A stretch of DNA of 64,000 nucleotides. It comes from Diphasiastrum complanatum (taxonomy: Eukaryota > Streptophyta > Lycopodiopsida > Lycopodiales > Lycopodiaceae). A program made the position numbers and the translations under genes. Of the stretch, positions 31,581 through 42,068 are shown piece after piece (positions within the stretch are counted from its first letter, which is position 1; every line of letters starts with the position of its first letter). Where the stretch lies: NCBI GenBank assembly GCA_029204225.1, contig CM055097.1, forward strand, positions 36,690,976-36,754,975. Direction: 5' to 3'. The notes under the pieces were generated by a model. It saw nothing but the letters and a program-made list of their open reading frames with translations, was not told the DNA's origin and made no database searches.

Positions 31581-31621
<41 letters not shown>
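30870..31621 (+). mobile_element. LINE fragment E: leader, partial ORF1, then directly the 3' end
   Basis: A leader rich in CTGCTG, then ORF1 pieces (TTIQSWANVLKEGKPEQHSF, LFISATFNESRLREQ, about 31380-31515). It jumps straight to a decayed LINE 3' end (CATGCATGGAAAGGACATC, 31527-31545) and a (TC)n/(CA)n tail. ORF2 is absent. Confidence 0.65.
31551..31621 (+). repeat. (TC)n with internal (CA)n
   Basis: TC, then a CA run at 31567-31583, then TC. The tail of fragment E and boundary with fragment F1. Confidence 0.9.
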
Positions 31622-31624
<3 letters not shown>

Positions 31625-32129
31625 TGAGGACCCACGATGTGTTGCTCTGTTGGTACGCGAGATGGTCATGCTACGGAGAGATTTATACGGGACACCCCAG
31701 CATTTTCAGTCACAGCCACTGATCACTTCATTCTTCACTAGGCAGAGATCACGTGATTTACTGCCCGAGGATGATGATTCTGACAACGACGACTCACATG
31801 ATCATAGAGATCATAGATAGTGATCACCAGGCATCCTACACAGAGACGTACTATCACACATGCTCGTGCTCACAGACGACGCCGACAGGCTCCAGTGCTC
31901 CCTCATGTTGCGGCTCGCATTACATCCTTTTATAGCAGCAGCACAGCGGCATCAGCAACATCATAGCATTATATCTTGACACAGACAGATGATTATTATG
32001 CACACACTCTCGCATACGTGTCTATTTTAGTTTTAGTTTGTACTAGAAGTTTTCCTTATTACAATTTTGGAGACGTTTTATACGCTCCCATGGTTACCAC
32101 ATACTTGACATGGACTTCATTAGTCTTAT

Positions 32130-32142
32130 ATGCCTTTGGCAT
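32130..32142 (+). other. Fragment F1 3' terminal hairpin
   Basis: ATGCC/GGCAT with a TTT loop; the outer stem GTCTT/AAGAC flanks it. Confidence 0.72.
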
Positions 32143-32168
32143 GGAAAAGACATCAATAAAGCTTTCTT

Positions 32169-32171
<3 letters not shown>

Positions 32172-32199
<28 letters not shown>
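32172..32199 (+). repeat. (TC)n tail of F1, boundary with F2
   Basis: About 28 bp of TC followed at once by LINE coding sequence (YDYYRTHF). Confidence 0.88.
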
Positions 32200-33100
32200 C
32201 AAGTATGATTATTATCGGACTCATTTTTAGAGATGGATAAAGCTGGATTCCCGATTTTACTTCATTATCTGGCTTCCGGATTGTCTCATGGCCTCAGGTT
32301 CATAGTACATACTCGGTTGGTTCTTCAAACCAACTTGGGATTGAGACCGGACGGTTCCAGGGTATTCCGAGACGAGAGGATTTGTCAGCTATGTTTCTTG
32401 GGTGAGGTGAAGTCTGAGGAGCACTTCATCTTCCGATGCCCAGTCTTTTATGAGATCAGAGGGAGATATCATTGTCTACTCTGAGATATGCCTGTTGCAT
32501 TGCGTTCACTCATAGGAGGACAACCACTTGAGGTGGTATCTTCTTGTACTTTCTTGGGGACATCCTTCATTGGGCCTACTTTCAGCATGCGACATATTGC
32601 CATGGAAGGATCATGCTTCTCTGGTTAGTCTTGAGTGGTTTTGCTTCAGGAAGCACGTTCAGGATGCCTCGAGTAAGTGTAGATTATTTGACACCGTTTT
32701 TCACCTATAGTAATGTATGCAGTGGAAGCTTGGTGTCCAGGGATTCCTGAGACGAAGTGGACTAGTATTTCCAGTCTACAGGTCATGATGCTTGCACATA
32801 TGATCGCCAAGTGTTATCTTTGCTGAGTTTGCTGTTGTGCCACCACTTCGCGTTGAGGCTATTTTCAGGTTGATTACATACATCCAGAGGATTATGAGTT
32901 TCCCGATTTCACGTTATTTGCACATAGCTCTTCTATCTTCTCAGCAGTTTCATCACCAAGGTCATCAGTTATCATGGTACCCATAGGCTTCTCGTCTCCT
33001 AGTGGACTTTCACGCTACCTTCGACTTATATTGGAATAGTTCAGGGTCTCTCACACCAGTTATATGTTGGGCAGGCTTTGTCAGATATATACTCTGGGGG
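32200..33100 (+). mobile_element. LINE fragment F2, scrambled order
   Basis: First the part around the zinc finger (YDYYRTHF at 32205; ICQLCFLGEVKSEEHFIFRC at 32379-32440; YEIRGRYHCLL). At about 32515 it jumps back to the upstream thumb region (PLEVVSSCTFLGTSF, then LxYIQRIM and SRYLHIALLSS). The order is reversed compared with ORF2, so a rearrangement or a second insertion occurred. No 3' tail is seen. Confidence 0.7.
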
Positions 33101-33433
33101 AGCTCCTGGTGTATATAGATTCTGGAGCTCCTTTACTGATGATTTGTCAATACTCTCCATTGTAGTTGGTGGCTCGACTCGGAGCATTTCCTATGTTAGG
33201 GAGAGCATGCTAATTGAAGTAAAATTGGAAGTGCAATATGTATTTTTGTCAATGACAATTGCTTACTGATCGTTGCCATTGTTATTGGGGTTTTTGTGGA
33301 AGACACGATCTTAGTCTATTGTAGAACAAATGTTGATATAGACTGCCTTGAGGATTCCATCACAAATTTCTAGTGACACACCAAATTGTTTCTATTTTTT
33401 GTGCTACGCTTTCACAAATGATACTTTTTTCAG
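33101..33433 (+). other. End of intron 1, unique-looking
   Basis: AT-rich intron sequence with the acceptor tract (cttttttcag) of exon 2. No element recognised. Confidence 0.6.
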
Positions 33434-33691
33434 GTGAAAGCCGTTACTGATTTTGAATGGGTGAGTCAGTTGCGTTATTACTGGGAAATTGAAGGTATCT
33501 TTGTGAAGATGGTCCAAGCTTCTCTTCCATATGGGTATGAATATCTTGGAAACACACCACGCCTTGTGATAACACCTTTGACAGATCGTTGCTATATGAC
33601 CTTGATGGGTGCACTTCATCTCAATCTTGGAGGAGCTCCAGCTGGTCCTGCAGGTACGGGCAAGACAGAGACCACGAAGGACCTTGCAAAG
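33434..33691 (+). CDS. Dynein heavy chain exon 2 in window (AAA1 with Walker A)
   Basis: 86 codons between ttcag and gttgga, phase 0 at both ends. It opens with [17 protein letters not shown] and then shows [20 protein letters not shown], one of the most conserved dynein segments. The AAA1 P-loop GPAGTGKT lies at 33644-33667, followed by [11 protein letters not shown]1 is the main ATPase site that drives the power stroke. Confidence 0.96.
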
Positions 33692-33810
33692 GTTGGAAAT
33701 CTATTTTCTTATTGTTTTTCATCCACCACTCAAAGTACTATATAAATAATTGCAGTGTAATCTTCCATGAAAGGTTTTGAAATTTAATCAAAGTTATGAT
33801 CGTTATGCAG

Positions 33811-34079
33811 GCTTTGGCAAAGCAGTGTGTGGTTTTTAATTGCTCAGATGGGCTGGACTACTTAGCTATGGGAAAGTTTTTTAAGGGCCTTGCAAGCAGT
33901 GGAGCATGGGCATGCTTCGATGAATTTAATCGTATAGACCTTGAAGTACTATCGGTGGTTGCCCAGCAGATTCTCACAATTCAGCTAGCCATACAGCAAA
34001 AATTAAAACGTTTCATTTTTGAAGATACTGAGATTTCCCTGGATCTATCATGCTCTGTATATATTACAATGAACCCTGG
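33811..34079 (+). CDS. Dynein heavy chain exon 3 in window (AAA1 Walker B)
   Basis: 269 nt, 89 codons plus two bases. [27 protein letters not shown] is followed by the Walker B motif [10 protein letters not shown] (33907-33936) with its catalytic Asp-Glu. It ends ITMNPG, the sensor-I Asn region. The donor is placed at 34080 (gtattc), because joining CCTGG to ATATGCAGG of exon 4 gives [13 protein letters not shown], exactly the family sequence. The open frame runs past the donor into intron residues (SFPLEKK). Confidence 0.95.
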
Positions 34080-35740
34080 GTATTCTTTTCCACTGGAGAA
34101 AAAACATAATTTAAATTTAATCATTTTTTGTAGAACCAAAATGTTGTTTGCTACGTGAAAATGAAAAACGTCTGTTAAAATGTATTTCTAAATGAAACCC
34201 TCTTTCCATTTCTTATGGCAAAGCATCTTACCACTTTTTATGATTACATGGATGATGGTAGATAGTCACACTTACCAATACTTGATGCTAAAAATGACAG
34301 TAAAGCTAAATCTGGGTAAAGGAGTTCAGATTAATCTCCCAACAGTGCAACAAAAGCCTGGCAAAAGGGTTTATAAGATAAGCCCAGTAAAGCCAGGGGA
34401 GAAAGAAGATTTACCAGTGTTTTTAGAACACCATGTTGGTGCATTAAGACCAAAGATTGCTTACAAATACCTGGAAAGATCAGTCAACTTAGAGAAGATC
34501 AATTATCTTAAAGGCATTCTGGAACATGGTAACAACAAATCGCGATTTGAACCTCTCTGAATCAATTGACAATTTGAATCAGGAGTTCTGATTCCCTTTT
34601 TTTTGCAGAATCATGAACATTTTTCAGAAATTTTTTTTTTGGATCGCTTTGCACTGGTGACTACGAACTTGCTGCAGTCCTAGGTGATCACGTCAGGTCC
34701 ATTGACAGCTGATATCCCCACCATATTTGGCCTGCTCCATTTTTCCTGTTCTAACCTCAATTCTCAATTTAGAAACGACCCGCTGTTCTTAATGTAAAGT
34801 TCCATGAAGAAGGCCAATGTGAAATTTTTAATGATGGCCAAATCATGTGCTTCCCTAAGTTGAACAAGATACTCTTCATAGGATATGATATAACCGAAAG
34901 ATGTACAATTTAGGCCTCCTTGAAGATGCTTATGATCCCTATAAATGTCAACTACCAAAATGAGAGGGTATTGCATTTATTTGTGCCCTATGCAATTAAG
35001 ATTTGAGCAAAGGTCGCTCTCCCCATTCGCACCCTATGTGTCAGCGCTTTGTTTATGTGTCTAGTCCGTGCCAAAGTACTATCAATGAGCAACTAGACCC
35101 AATGTGATCAATTAGGTTCCCAAGCATTATACATCAACAACATGGGCATTCAATAACTCCACTGACAAGAACTTTATCTTGACTACTTAATGAAACTATA
35201 GTATTGAAAGAAGCCATAGAAATGCATACATGAAGAAGATGCCACAAAATTGTTTGTGCCGAGATATTGCAAAAAATGCATATGCTAAAGAGAATGCTAC
35301 AAAAAATCTATGTAATTACAAGCTAGTAACCTTGTTGTATCGATTCACAATCTTGTCTCCACATATCGATGAACCAGCAATTCTACAGTTGATAATTATA
35401 TCTTTTATAATTAAAATGAGCAAGGATATAGTAGCATATAACATCCCTTCCCTCCTTAAACATCTTCCATGATGTCGAATTGTAGGTATTGTGCACACTA
35501 GTTGTGCTCGTCCTCCTAGGTGTCATCACTAAGATTTTTGTCATTCCATGCAACCATGTACTCATGGAGCAAATGATTCCGCAATTGTTTTTGCCTTCTA
35601 TTCAATACCCTCGCAGGTCCATGCATCAACTCCCCATGCTCTTGAAGACAAACAAGTCCATTGATCAACAAACTACCTCCATCATGTAAATTTTTCTCTA
35701 CATGAATTGTGAAACCACAGATGCAGCATCGTGATTTTTT
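34080..35740 (+). other. Start of intron 3
   Basis: About 1.6 kb before the LINE cluster. Apart from the 34242-34560 frame described separately I see no gene or transposon domain. Confidence 0.5.
34242..34560 (+). pseudogene. Coding-like open frame of unknown origin
   Basis: The frame is open from at least 34192 to the TGA at 34558. From about codon 35 the composition is protein-like and charged (KPGKRVYKISPVKPGEKEDLP, FLEHHVGALRPKIAYKYLERSVNLEKINYL). It could be a fragment of a captured gene or transposon protein. I do not recognise the family, and no dynein motif is present. Confidence 0.3.
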
Positions 35741-35744
35741 CATT

Positions 35745-35747
<3 letters not shown>

Positions 35748-35800
<53 letters not shown>
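35748..35800 (-). repeat. (TC)n tail of LINE G2
   Basis: About 53 bp of GA on the plus strand, TC in element orientation, preceded by TTTCTTTCTTTC. Confidence 0.9.
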
Positions 35801-35802
<2 letters not shown>

Positions 35803-35842
35803 ACAAAGAAAGAAAGAAAGAAAGCTTTATTAATGTTTTTTC

Positions 35843-35855
35843 ATGCCAAAGGCAT
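35843..35855 (-). other. LINE G2 3' terminal hairpin
   Basis: Perfect ATGCC/GGCAT stem with a three-base loop. The outer stem is lost here. Confidence 0.7.
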
Positions 35856-38800
35856 ATACGATGATAAGTACATGTCAAGTGTGTGGAACAAGTGGGAGCA
35901 CATGAAAACATCTCTGAACCTGTAAAAGAAATGCATTTAATGTAAATCTAAGTACAAATACCACTAATAAAAAAACAATATATGTATGAGACATGAAATA
36001 GCTATGTATGAAAAGCCTTAGATGATGTTCTGGAAATGGTGGTGATGTTGTTGTTGCTACTGAGGATGTAATACAAGCTATACTAGGAAGTAAGGCTGGG
36101 TAAGCTGCCGATGTCGAGTGTGGGAGGGACGTCTCCTTGTGCTAGGACGGGTAATGCTGGGAAGTGCACTATCTCTGAGCTTTGTGGGAAGTCATATCAT
36201 CATCGTCCTTTGGATCTGAGTCTGGCCGTGGTCACCATCTGGAGAAAAAGGATGTGATATGAAGCTGTGTTTGGAGTACTCTAATGAGAAGACTAGAAAT
36301 CTTGTTGTGGTAGAAGCATCTCTCATATCATAAGTGCAACGCAGTGCTGTCCTCATAGGTAACAAGAGAGCGCAAAGTGACTAGTGTATCTCTGAATAAA
36401 CAATAATATCTTTCTCAAATCTCATAATAGACTGGGCTGTGGAGATGAAGCACTCCTTAGTCTTGACCTCGCCTATGAAACATAATTGGTAGATCCTATC
36501 CTCTTGTGGGGTGCCGTGAAACCGAATCTGAGACCATGTGATAACCCAAAACACAAGTACTATGGTAGAAGTGGGATCCTTGATACATTTTTGTCAAAAA
36601 ATTGAAGCCAATAGAAGTTGGGTGACCATGTCGGGCTTGATCAAGATAAGCTCTGTAGATGACCCGCATGATGTAATCATGAGTACCCAGCAAAAGGGCG
36701 ATGATGGAGATGCCAAGAGTGTCAAGGAGGCAAGAAGCCTGAGAGAACCAAGCCAAATGATAGCCTTGACTATGTAAGTGCTGGGATGAGATGAGAGCAG
36801 CCTACGTATATCTTTGCTCAAAAGTCTGAAACTCACTGACTCGCTGGATATATGTAATGAGTTGGAGTATGGCATCAAGGTACATGGGCGAGGCCGCAAT
36901 CAGATGAGGTAAGACCAGTGCACCATGTCGCTACTACATATAAAGTTGTAGGGGAAACAATGAAAATGCTGACAATTACTTGAGGTGTCATACCTAAGTA
37001 AGTGTGGGATGAAACAATCTCTAGTGGCTGACTGTCAAAGAGGAGTTCTTGTCTTAGCATAAATCTCCTGGAAGTGTTGATGTCCATCACTTTGGTCTTC
37101 CCAATGTTAATCCCTAGGCCCCATCTGGAACAAAAGTCATGAAGGCAATCAAGTTGTCTTTGTAGGTCCTCCCTGGTAGGTGAAACTAGAACCACATTGT
37201 GTTCTATACCCAACGTGGCCCATAGCATGCAATCTCCTACATAGTACCATACAGCTTCACAATGATGTGTCCAATCATAAGAGTCCGATAATTACCAGGA
37301 TTCATGGGATCACCATTTTTGTATAGGATGAATGATGTTAGTGCACCAAGAAGAGGGAAAAGCAAAGACAACAGCTTGATTGAGTAAGGTGGCTAAGAGG
37401 GGTGATAGCAAATCAGCTGCGTGGATCAGTAATTCAGATTCAAGATCATCAATGTCTCTTGCTTTATAGGTATTCAATTTCTAGATGGCGTTATGGGCCA
37501 TATTAGCAGTGAAGAAAGTGAACTCATAAGGTCTAGGGGAGATGGAAATGGGTGTATCATTATCAATGGTATATGGCATAATCAGTCCAGATGCGTAGGT
37601 CATCAAGGAGTGGAGGTGGAGCACGGCGAATGAAGTCATGCCAAAAAGCTCTTGTGGAAGAATTGTAGAGAAGCCCAATGAGCTGTCTTTCTTTCGCTTC
37701 TTACGATGAAGTAGTGGGTATAAAGGTGACGTGTGGAGCGTAAAAGATGGGGGGTGTGCATGCGTGCATATGTGACAAGCAGGTGGTGGTGGGAATGACA
37801 CTCATCGTCATACCAAGGAGGGTGATAAAAGTCTTTCTATCGTGAAGTTGTAACTTGGTTTTGCATATCTGATAATATTTGTAGGAAGATCAATATACGG
37901 TGAACCAACACCCTCCACAAAGGAAGAGTACACTAGAGGAAAATAGCGAGCTACACCAAAGATGTCCCTTTCTGAACCAATGCTATGTCCATCGATGCGG
38001 AACCAAATGTATCGCGAATGGTCATCATGACTGACGAAGTCAAAGAAACAGTAACGAAAGAAAACAACATATCTAAATACTATGAACTCAAATAGATGAG
38101 ATGAGATAGGTGCAACTGAATGTCTATAATAAAGTATAGTGTCATCATGTCCTGCTGATGCTATAGAAAGATGTGATACGAGCTGCAACATGGGGGAGCT
38201 CTGGCAGCCGCTGATGTCGTCTAGGAGGATGAGATGTGTCTCTCCTCATGATAGGTCGGATGGCTCGAGCTGCAACATGACTATGAGTGGTGTGCTATCT
38301 CTAGTCTTTGTGAATGGGTACGTCATCATCATCAGACTTTGGGTCACATCGTCGTCTTCTCCTAGAGAAGAAAGAGGTAATCAAAGATTGAGAAATAGAA
38401 TGACTCTGCTGAGCTATCTGGCATAGGCCTCATCGCAATAGGAACATCTCTCATATCATAACTGCAACACAACGAGAATCCTCATATGCTATGAGTGACC
38501 GTAGAGTGGTGGACATTTCGCGAAACAAACAATAGTATCTCCCTCTGATCTCATAGTATATAGGGCACCTAAAGAAGAAATTCTCCTAAGACTCCACCTC
38601 ACCCAAAGAGCATAACTGGCAGATCTGCTCCTTTCTCGAAATACCATGGAAACTCCTAGTTTCAATAGCCAGCTGATGTGATGATATGCGGACTTCTGGA
38701 AGCAAAACTGCTCTAGCTGAACAAGGGAGGCATGCCCCTTCTCAAGTCGAGTGGTAGCCGCCTATCGCATCCTGAATGTAGGACCAGAGAGGAGTATCCC

Positions 38801-38926
38801 CAGGTACGTGTATGAGGAAACTACGTCTAGGGCCTTTCCATCGATAGTGAGCTCTTGACGCTGCATGAAAGCTCTAGAAGTGTTGAAGACCATAACCTTG
38901 GTCTTCACAATGTTCACCCCCAATTC

Positions 38927-39716
38927 TCATCGAGTACAAAAGTTTTGTAAGCAATCCAACTGCCTTTGTAATCCCTCTCTAGTCGGGGAGACTAGTACAA
39001 CATCATCGGCATAAAGGAGAATGGCAATCAGAATATCGCCAAGGTTGCAACCAAATCCGCCGCACTGTGAGATGACTTTCTCTAGCTCATCAATATAAAA
39101 AGAACCGGTGAAAGAGAACCCTGCTTCACCCCAATGGTGCTCCAATTGTGCTCAAAAATACCACTGCCATGTCGGAAATAACCCAAGATTCTCTCATAAA
39201 GAGCCATTCAGCCAAAATGATGTCAATGGAGAAGCCAAGATCACGGAGTCTCTGAATGAGCAATGAGCGTGGGACAGAATCAAAGGCTTTCCTTAAGTCA
39301 ACAAAACAACAGTAAACCTTCTCTTTTCTGTGTTTGGCTTTCTCAATCAAAGCCCGGAGAGTGAAGATATGGTCAGTGGTAGAGTAATGGGCTCGGAACC
39401 CTGCCTGAGATAGAGCTAGACGAGTCAGTGGATATGGTGTATAAGCTAGTAGCATAGTCCGTCCATATGCGGAGGTCATCCAGGAGAGTTGGTGGGGCAC
39501 AAGGAATAAATTCACGCCAAAAAGTGCCCGAGGAAGAGCCGAAGAGAAGGTCGACAAGACGTTTTCCTTCAGAGTCATCATAGGCATGCTTTTTACGGTG
39601 GAGTGTACGATTTTATGGAACGTCGGGATGAACTGAGAAGATGAGGAGCATGGGCACTCCTGGTAGACTGGCATGTATAGAGGGCTGCATGTATATCTGG
39701 GTGCACGGGTAAGCAT
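38927..39716 (-). pseudogene. LINE G1 reverse transcriptase remnant
   Basis: The frame 39716-39126 holds fingers and palm with the catalytic Asp in CFVDLRKAFDSVPR. A frame shift at about 39130 leads to FYIDELEKVISQ and LLYADDVVLVSPTREGLQRQLD. The KQGCSLSP block is mutated (IGAPLG). An internal deletion near 39440 removed the NYRTI block. Confidence 0.8.
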
Positions 39717-39853
39717 GGGGTGGGAGGATGACTGGGGGGTGGGAGGCGACCAATAGCGAAAGAGAGGAAAGAGTGATCAGAGAGGGTGGTGGGAGAGGTA
39801 TGAAAATCAGAGATGAGAGGTATTCCATACTCCAATCTGGAGATGGTGTGGAT

Positions 39854-39888
39854 GGGGCCTTGGGGTACTCCCAAACCTGGGTGGCCCC
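39854..39888 (-). other. Inter-ORF hairpin of LINE G1
   Basis: GGGGCC pairs with GGCCCC (6 bp perfect); the loop contains TTTGGGAGTA. Confidence 0.5.
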
Positions 39889-40686
39889 AAATCCCTAGGA
39901 CTGAGAATTGCTAGGAGCGCTATCAAAAAAGTGCACGTTGCTTGCTCTGCAACGAAAAGCCTCTCTGCGACTCTCTAAGGAAGTAAAACGGATAATCAGT
40001 GTGGCTGCATCTCTGGTGGTCTCCATGCCGTATCTAGTCCATCCGTCCTGTGCCCTGATGTGGTGTCAAGGAAGCGCTTGGCTTCGGCTATGGCATCCTG
40101 TCTAATCAGGATCCCATGAACCCTATTGTTATGGGCTTTTTGGTCTCTGGATTTTTCTTCTGAAATGGTGGCTGAAATGATTGAGGAGATGGGAGCACTT
40201 GGTTTGGTACCTTTCAAGTTTCTGTAATACGGATGCCCAAGAAAGGGCCTCTTCTTTCTGCTTCTCGATCTTGTGTTCCAATTCTCATATCATCGTGGTA
40301 GTAGATTGCGAAACTACAACATGCTTGGTTCCAATTGCTTGCTCAAGTGATGCGACTTTGGACTGCAATAAGTTCTTTTTAGTGATCAAAGAGGTTACTA
40401 TTCCCTTCAGCTGTGAGATTTCTGAAGAGAGGATGAACTAGCAACATAAGTAGAGGTGATAGGGATGGGAAGGAGCCCAACAGGGGTGATAGATCCCTCA
40501 GCAGGCAGCGTGGCAGGAGTGGCAGGAACGGTAGACAACGTGGCAGGAGTAGCGGACAGCGCTGCCTGCATGGCAGGCAATGCTGCCCCATCAGCAGGGG
40601 TAGCGCTGCCTGCCATGCAGGCAGCGTTGCCATACATGGCAGCGTGGCAGCAGGGGGAGGTGTAGCCCTCAGTGGGGCCATGGCAG

Positions 40687-40688
<2 letters not shown>

Positions 40689-40744
<56 letters not shown>
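40689..40744 (-). repeat. (TC)n tail of LINE H, boundary with LINE G1
   Basis: About 56 bp of GA on the plus strand, with AAATAG repeats on the element side. On the minus strand LINE G1 begins right after it. Confidence 0.9.
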
Positions 40745-40749
<5 letters not shown>

Positions 40750-40777
40750 GAAATAGAAATATATTAATGTCTATTAA

Positions 40778-40791
40778 GTGCCCGAGGGCAC
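40778..40791 (-). other. LINE H 3' terminal hairpin, variant stem
   Basis: GTGCC/GGCAC with loop CTCG on the element strand. The outermost pair is G-C where other copies have A-T. Confidence 0.7.
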
Positions 40792-40984
40792 ATAAGACAA
40801 GTAGAAAGTACATAAAAAAAGGAGCATTGTCCACGCAGGACTTAATCCTAAAAGCTAAACCAGCACAAGAAAACAGAGAGAAAAACAAAGCTTAACCTCC
40901 AGCTCTGTCGAGGGTACAATATCAGTAGCTTAATCACCAGCTACACAGAGGGAAAAAGAAAACTGTTATAAGTTACGTAACTGG

Positions 40985-41221
40985 CTAATTGGATATAAAA
41001 AACTGCGTGATATGGTGAGAAACAGGCGTTGGCCTCCGGTGAAGAGCCCTGGGCCTGGAGGAGCGAAGAGGACGCTGGAGCTTCGGTCGTCGTACTGGAA
41101 TGTCTATCTCACTGTCAGATGTCTCATCTCTGTCGCTTTTCTGGAAAAAGTGCGTAATGTGGGACTGGCTATGATCCGCATCAGAAGCATCCAATAAAAA
41201 GGAAGATCTCAGAGTAAACAT
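40985..41221 (-). CDS. LINE H ORF2 C-terminal tail with two PCNA-box-like motifs
   Basis: An open frame to the natural stop at 40985-40987. QSHITHFF (41167-41144) matches Q-x-x-I-x-x-F-F exactly. It is followed by an acidic stretch, RR-rich sequence and HHITQFFISN at the very end (ITQFF at 41011-40997). Confidence 0.7.
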   Translation of the reverse strand: MFTLRSSFLLDASDADHSQSHITHFFQKSDRDETSDSEIDIPVRRPKLQRPLRSSRPRALHRRPTPVSHHITQFFISN

Positions 41222-41338
41222 CTCTTGTAATAATAAACCAACACATCTCGCATCTGAGAAGGCAAGGAAAGAACCAAGCGTAAGTGAAGTATCTCTGTAT
41301 AAGCAATGGTATCTGCCTTAGATCTCATAGTAGGCTGG

Positions 41339-41395
41339 ACATTGGAAAATGAAATGGAACTCATCCTCAATCTCCTGTAAAGAGCAACACTGACA
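41339..41395 (-). other. LINE H zinc finger
   Basis: ICQCCSLQEIEDEFHFIFQC: C-x2-C-x9-H-x4-C, followed by PAYYEI. Same motif as in LINEs A, B and C. Confidence 0.8.
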
Positions 41396-42068
41396 AATCC
41401 GTAGCGGTCGAGGTGTGTCTGTGTATCTGCCTGTCTCAATAGCAAGCTGGTGAGAAGAGACCCTAAGCTGACCAAGACGATAACGCAGGCCGAAAGATAA
41501 CGTCTGAGACAAATAACTTGGCCAAATGGGAAGCCCGGAAACATCAAGCTGAAGAAGATGAGTGTGATAAAATGAAGCTTGACTTGTGATGGATCTGGGT
41601 GAGACCATACTGTGCTGATGTAAGCTCTATAAATCTGCTGGCTGATATATGCGTGTTGGCTGACCCATTCGGGAGATCAGATATAGATAAACCCCACCCC
41701 ACCTACTCAAAAGGTCAGAAACACACTAAAACCATGAGGACTTAGCCTGCTGACTAGCTAGAGAGCAAGAGGATGTGAAAGTTGCAGCAACATATTTGGA
41801 TGAGTCAAGCTCCGAGACTCTATGAATGAATGTGATAATCCAAAAAATAGCCTCAACAATCAGTGGTGGTGAGGCAAACTCTGCCAGTTGGATATCATAA
41901 GGAACTGACTGCTTCGCACGGATCATCCGGCTAAGCATAAGGATCTGCAAACGTGAATTATCACTCCAAGTATCTCTGGACAAACGTGAAATATCACCCC
42001 ATGTCTCTGCTGAATATAGAGCAACCGGAGAGACAGTGGCAGAAAAAAGGCGACAACGCGTATCAGGA

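Larger units (their letters stand above)
31622..32199 (+). mobile_element. LINE fragment F1, extreme 3' part
   Basis: Starts just after the zinc finger region (DPRCVALLVREMVMLRRDL). It carries QPLITSFFTRQRSRD (31713-31757) and the C-terminal ARITSFYSSS with its stop at 31964-31966. The 3' UTR, a perfect 3' hairpin (32130-32142), AATAAA (32155-32160) and a TC tail (32172-32199) follow. Confidence 0.82.
35748..38190 (-). mobile_element. LINE copy G2 (minus), patchwork
   Basis: Read on the minus strand. An endonuclease piece (VSHDDHSRYIWFRIDGHSIGSERDIF, about 38040-37960) is followed by a linker fragment (37800-37480) and NYRTL-like RT fingers near 37300-37270. Thumb with SSHTYLG and RQELLFD (37060-36990), connection, a zinc finger region (about 36500-36430), QLHITSFFSRW (36267-36235) and a long 3' UTR come next. 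The 3' hairpin is at 35843-35855 and the tail is (GA)n on the plus strand. RT core motifs are largely lost. Confidence 0.78.
38195..40688 (-). mobile_element. LINE copy G1 (minus), endonuclease deleted
   Basis: On the minus strand: a CTGCCA-rich leader (40680-40450), ORF1 pieces (SVVSQSTTT region, LSWASVLQKLE at about 40235-40205, AHNNRVHGILIRQDA), the inter-ORF hairpin (39888-39854), then an immediate jump to LISDFHTSPTTLSDHS (about 39830-39780). Most of the endonuclease is therefore missing. RT follows with QAGFRAHYSTTDHIFTLRALIE, CCFVDLRKAFDSVPRSLL (39310-39250) and YADDVVLVSPT (39020-38985), then thumb and QSLITSFFSRRRR (38390-38352). It starts directly behind the TC tail of LINE H. Confidence 0.82.

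Noticed and set aside
33692-33780. Extension of the exon 2 frame into [11 protein letters not shown]
   Set aside because: A donor at 33692 and an acceptor at 33810 give the exact dynein sequence KDLAKALAKQ; the extension is intronic.
34581-34600. Hairpin GAATCAG/CTGATTC in intron 3
   Set aside because: A single 7-bp stem without second copy or conserved context; expected by chance in this length.
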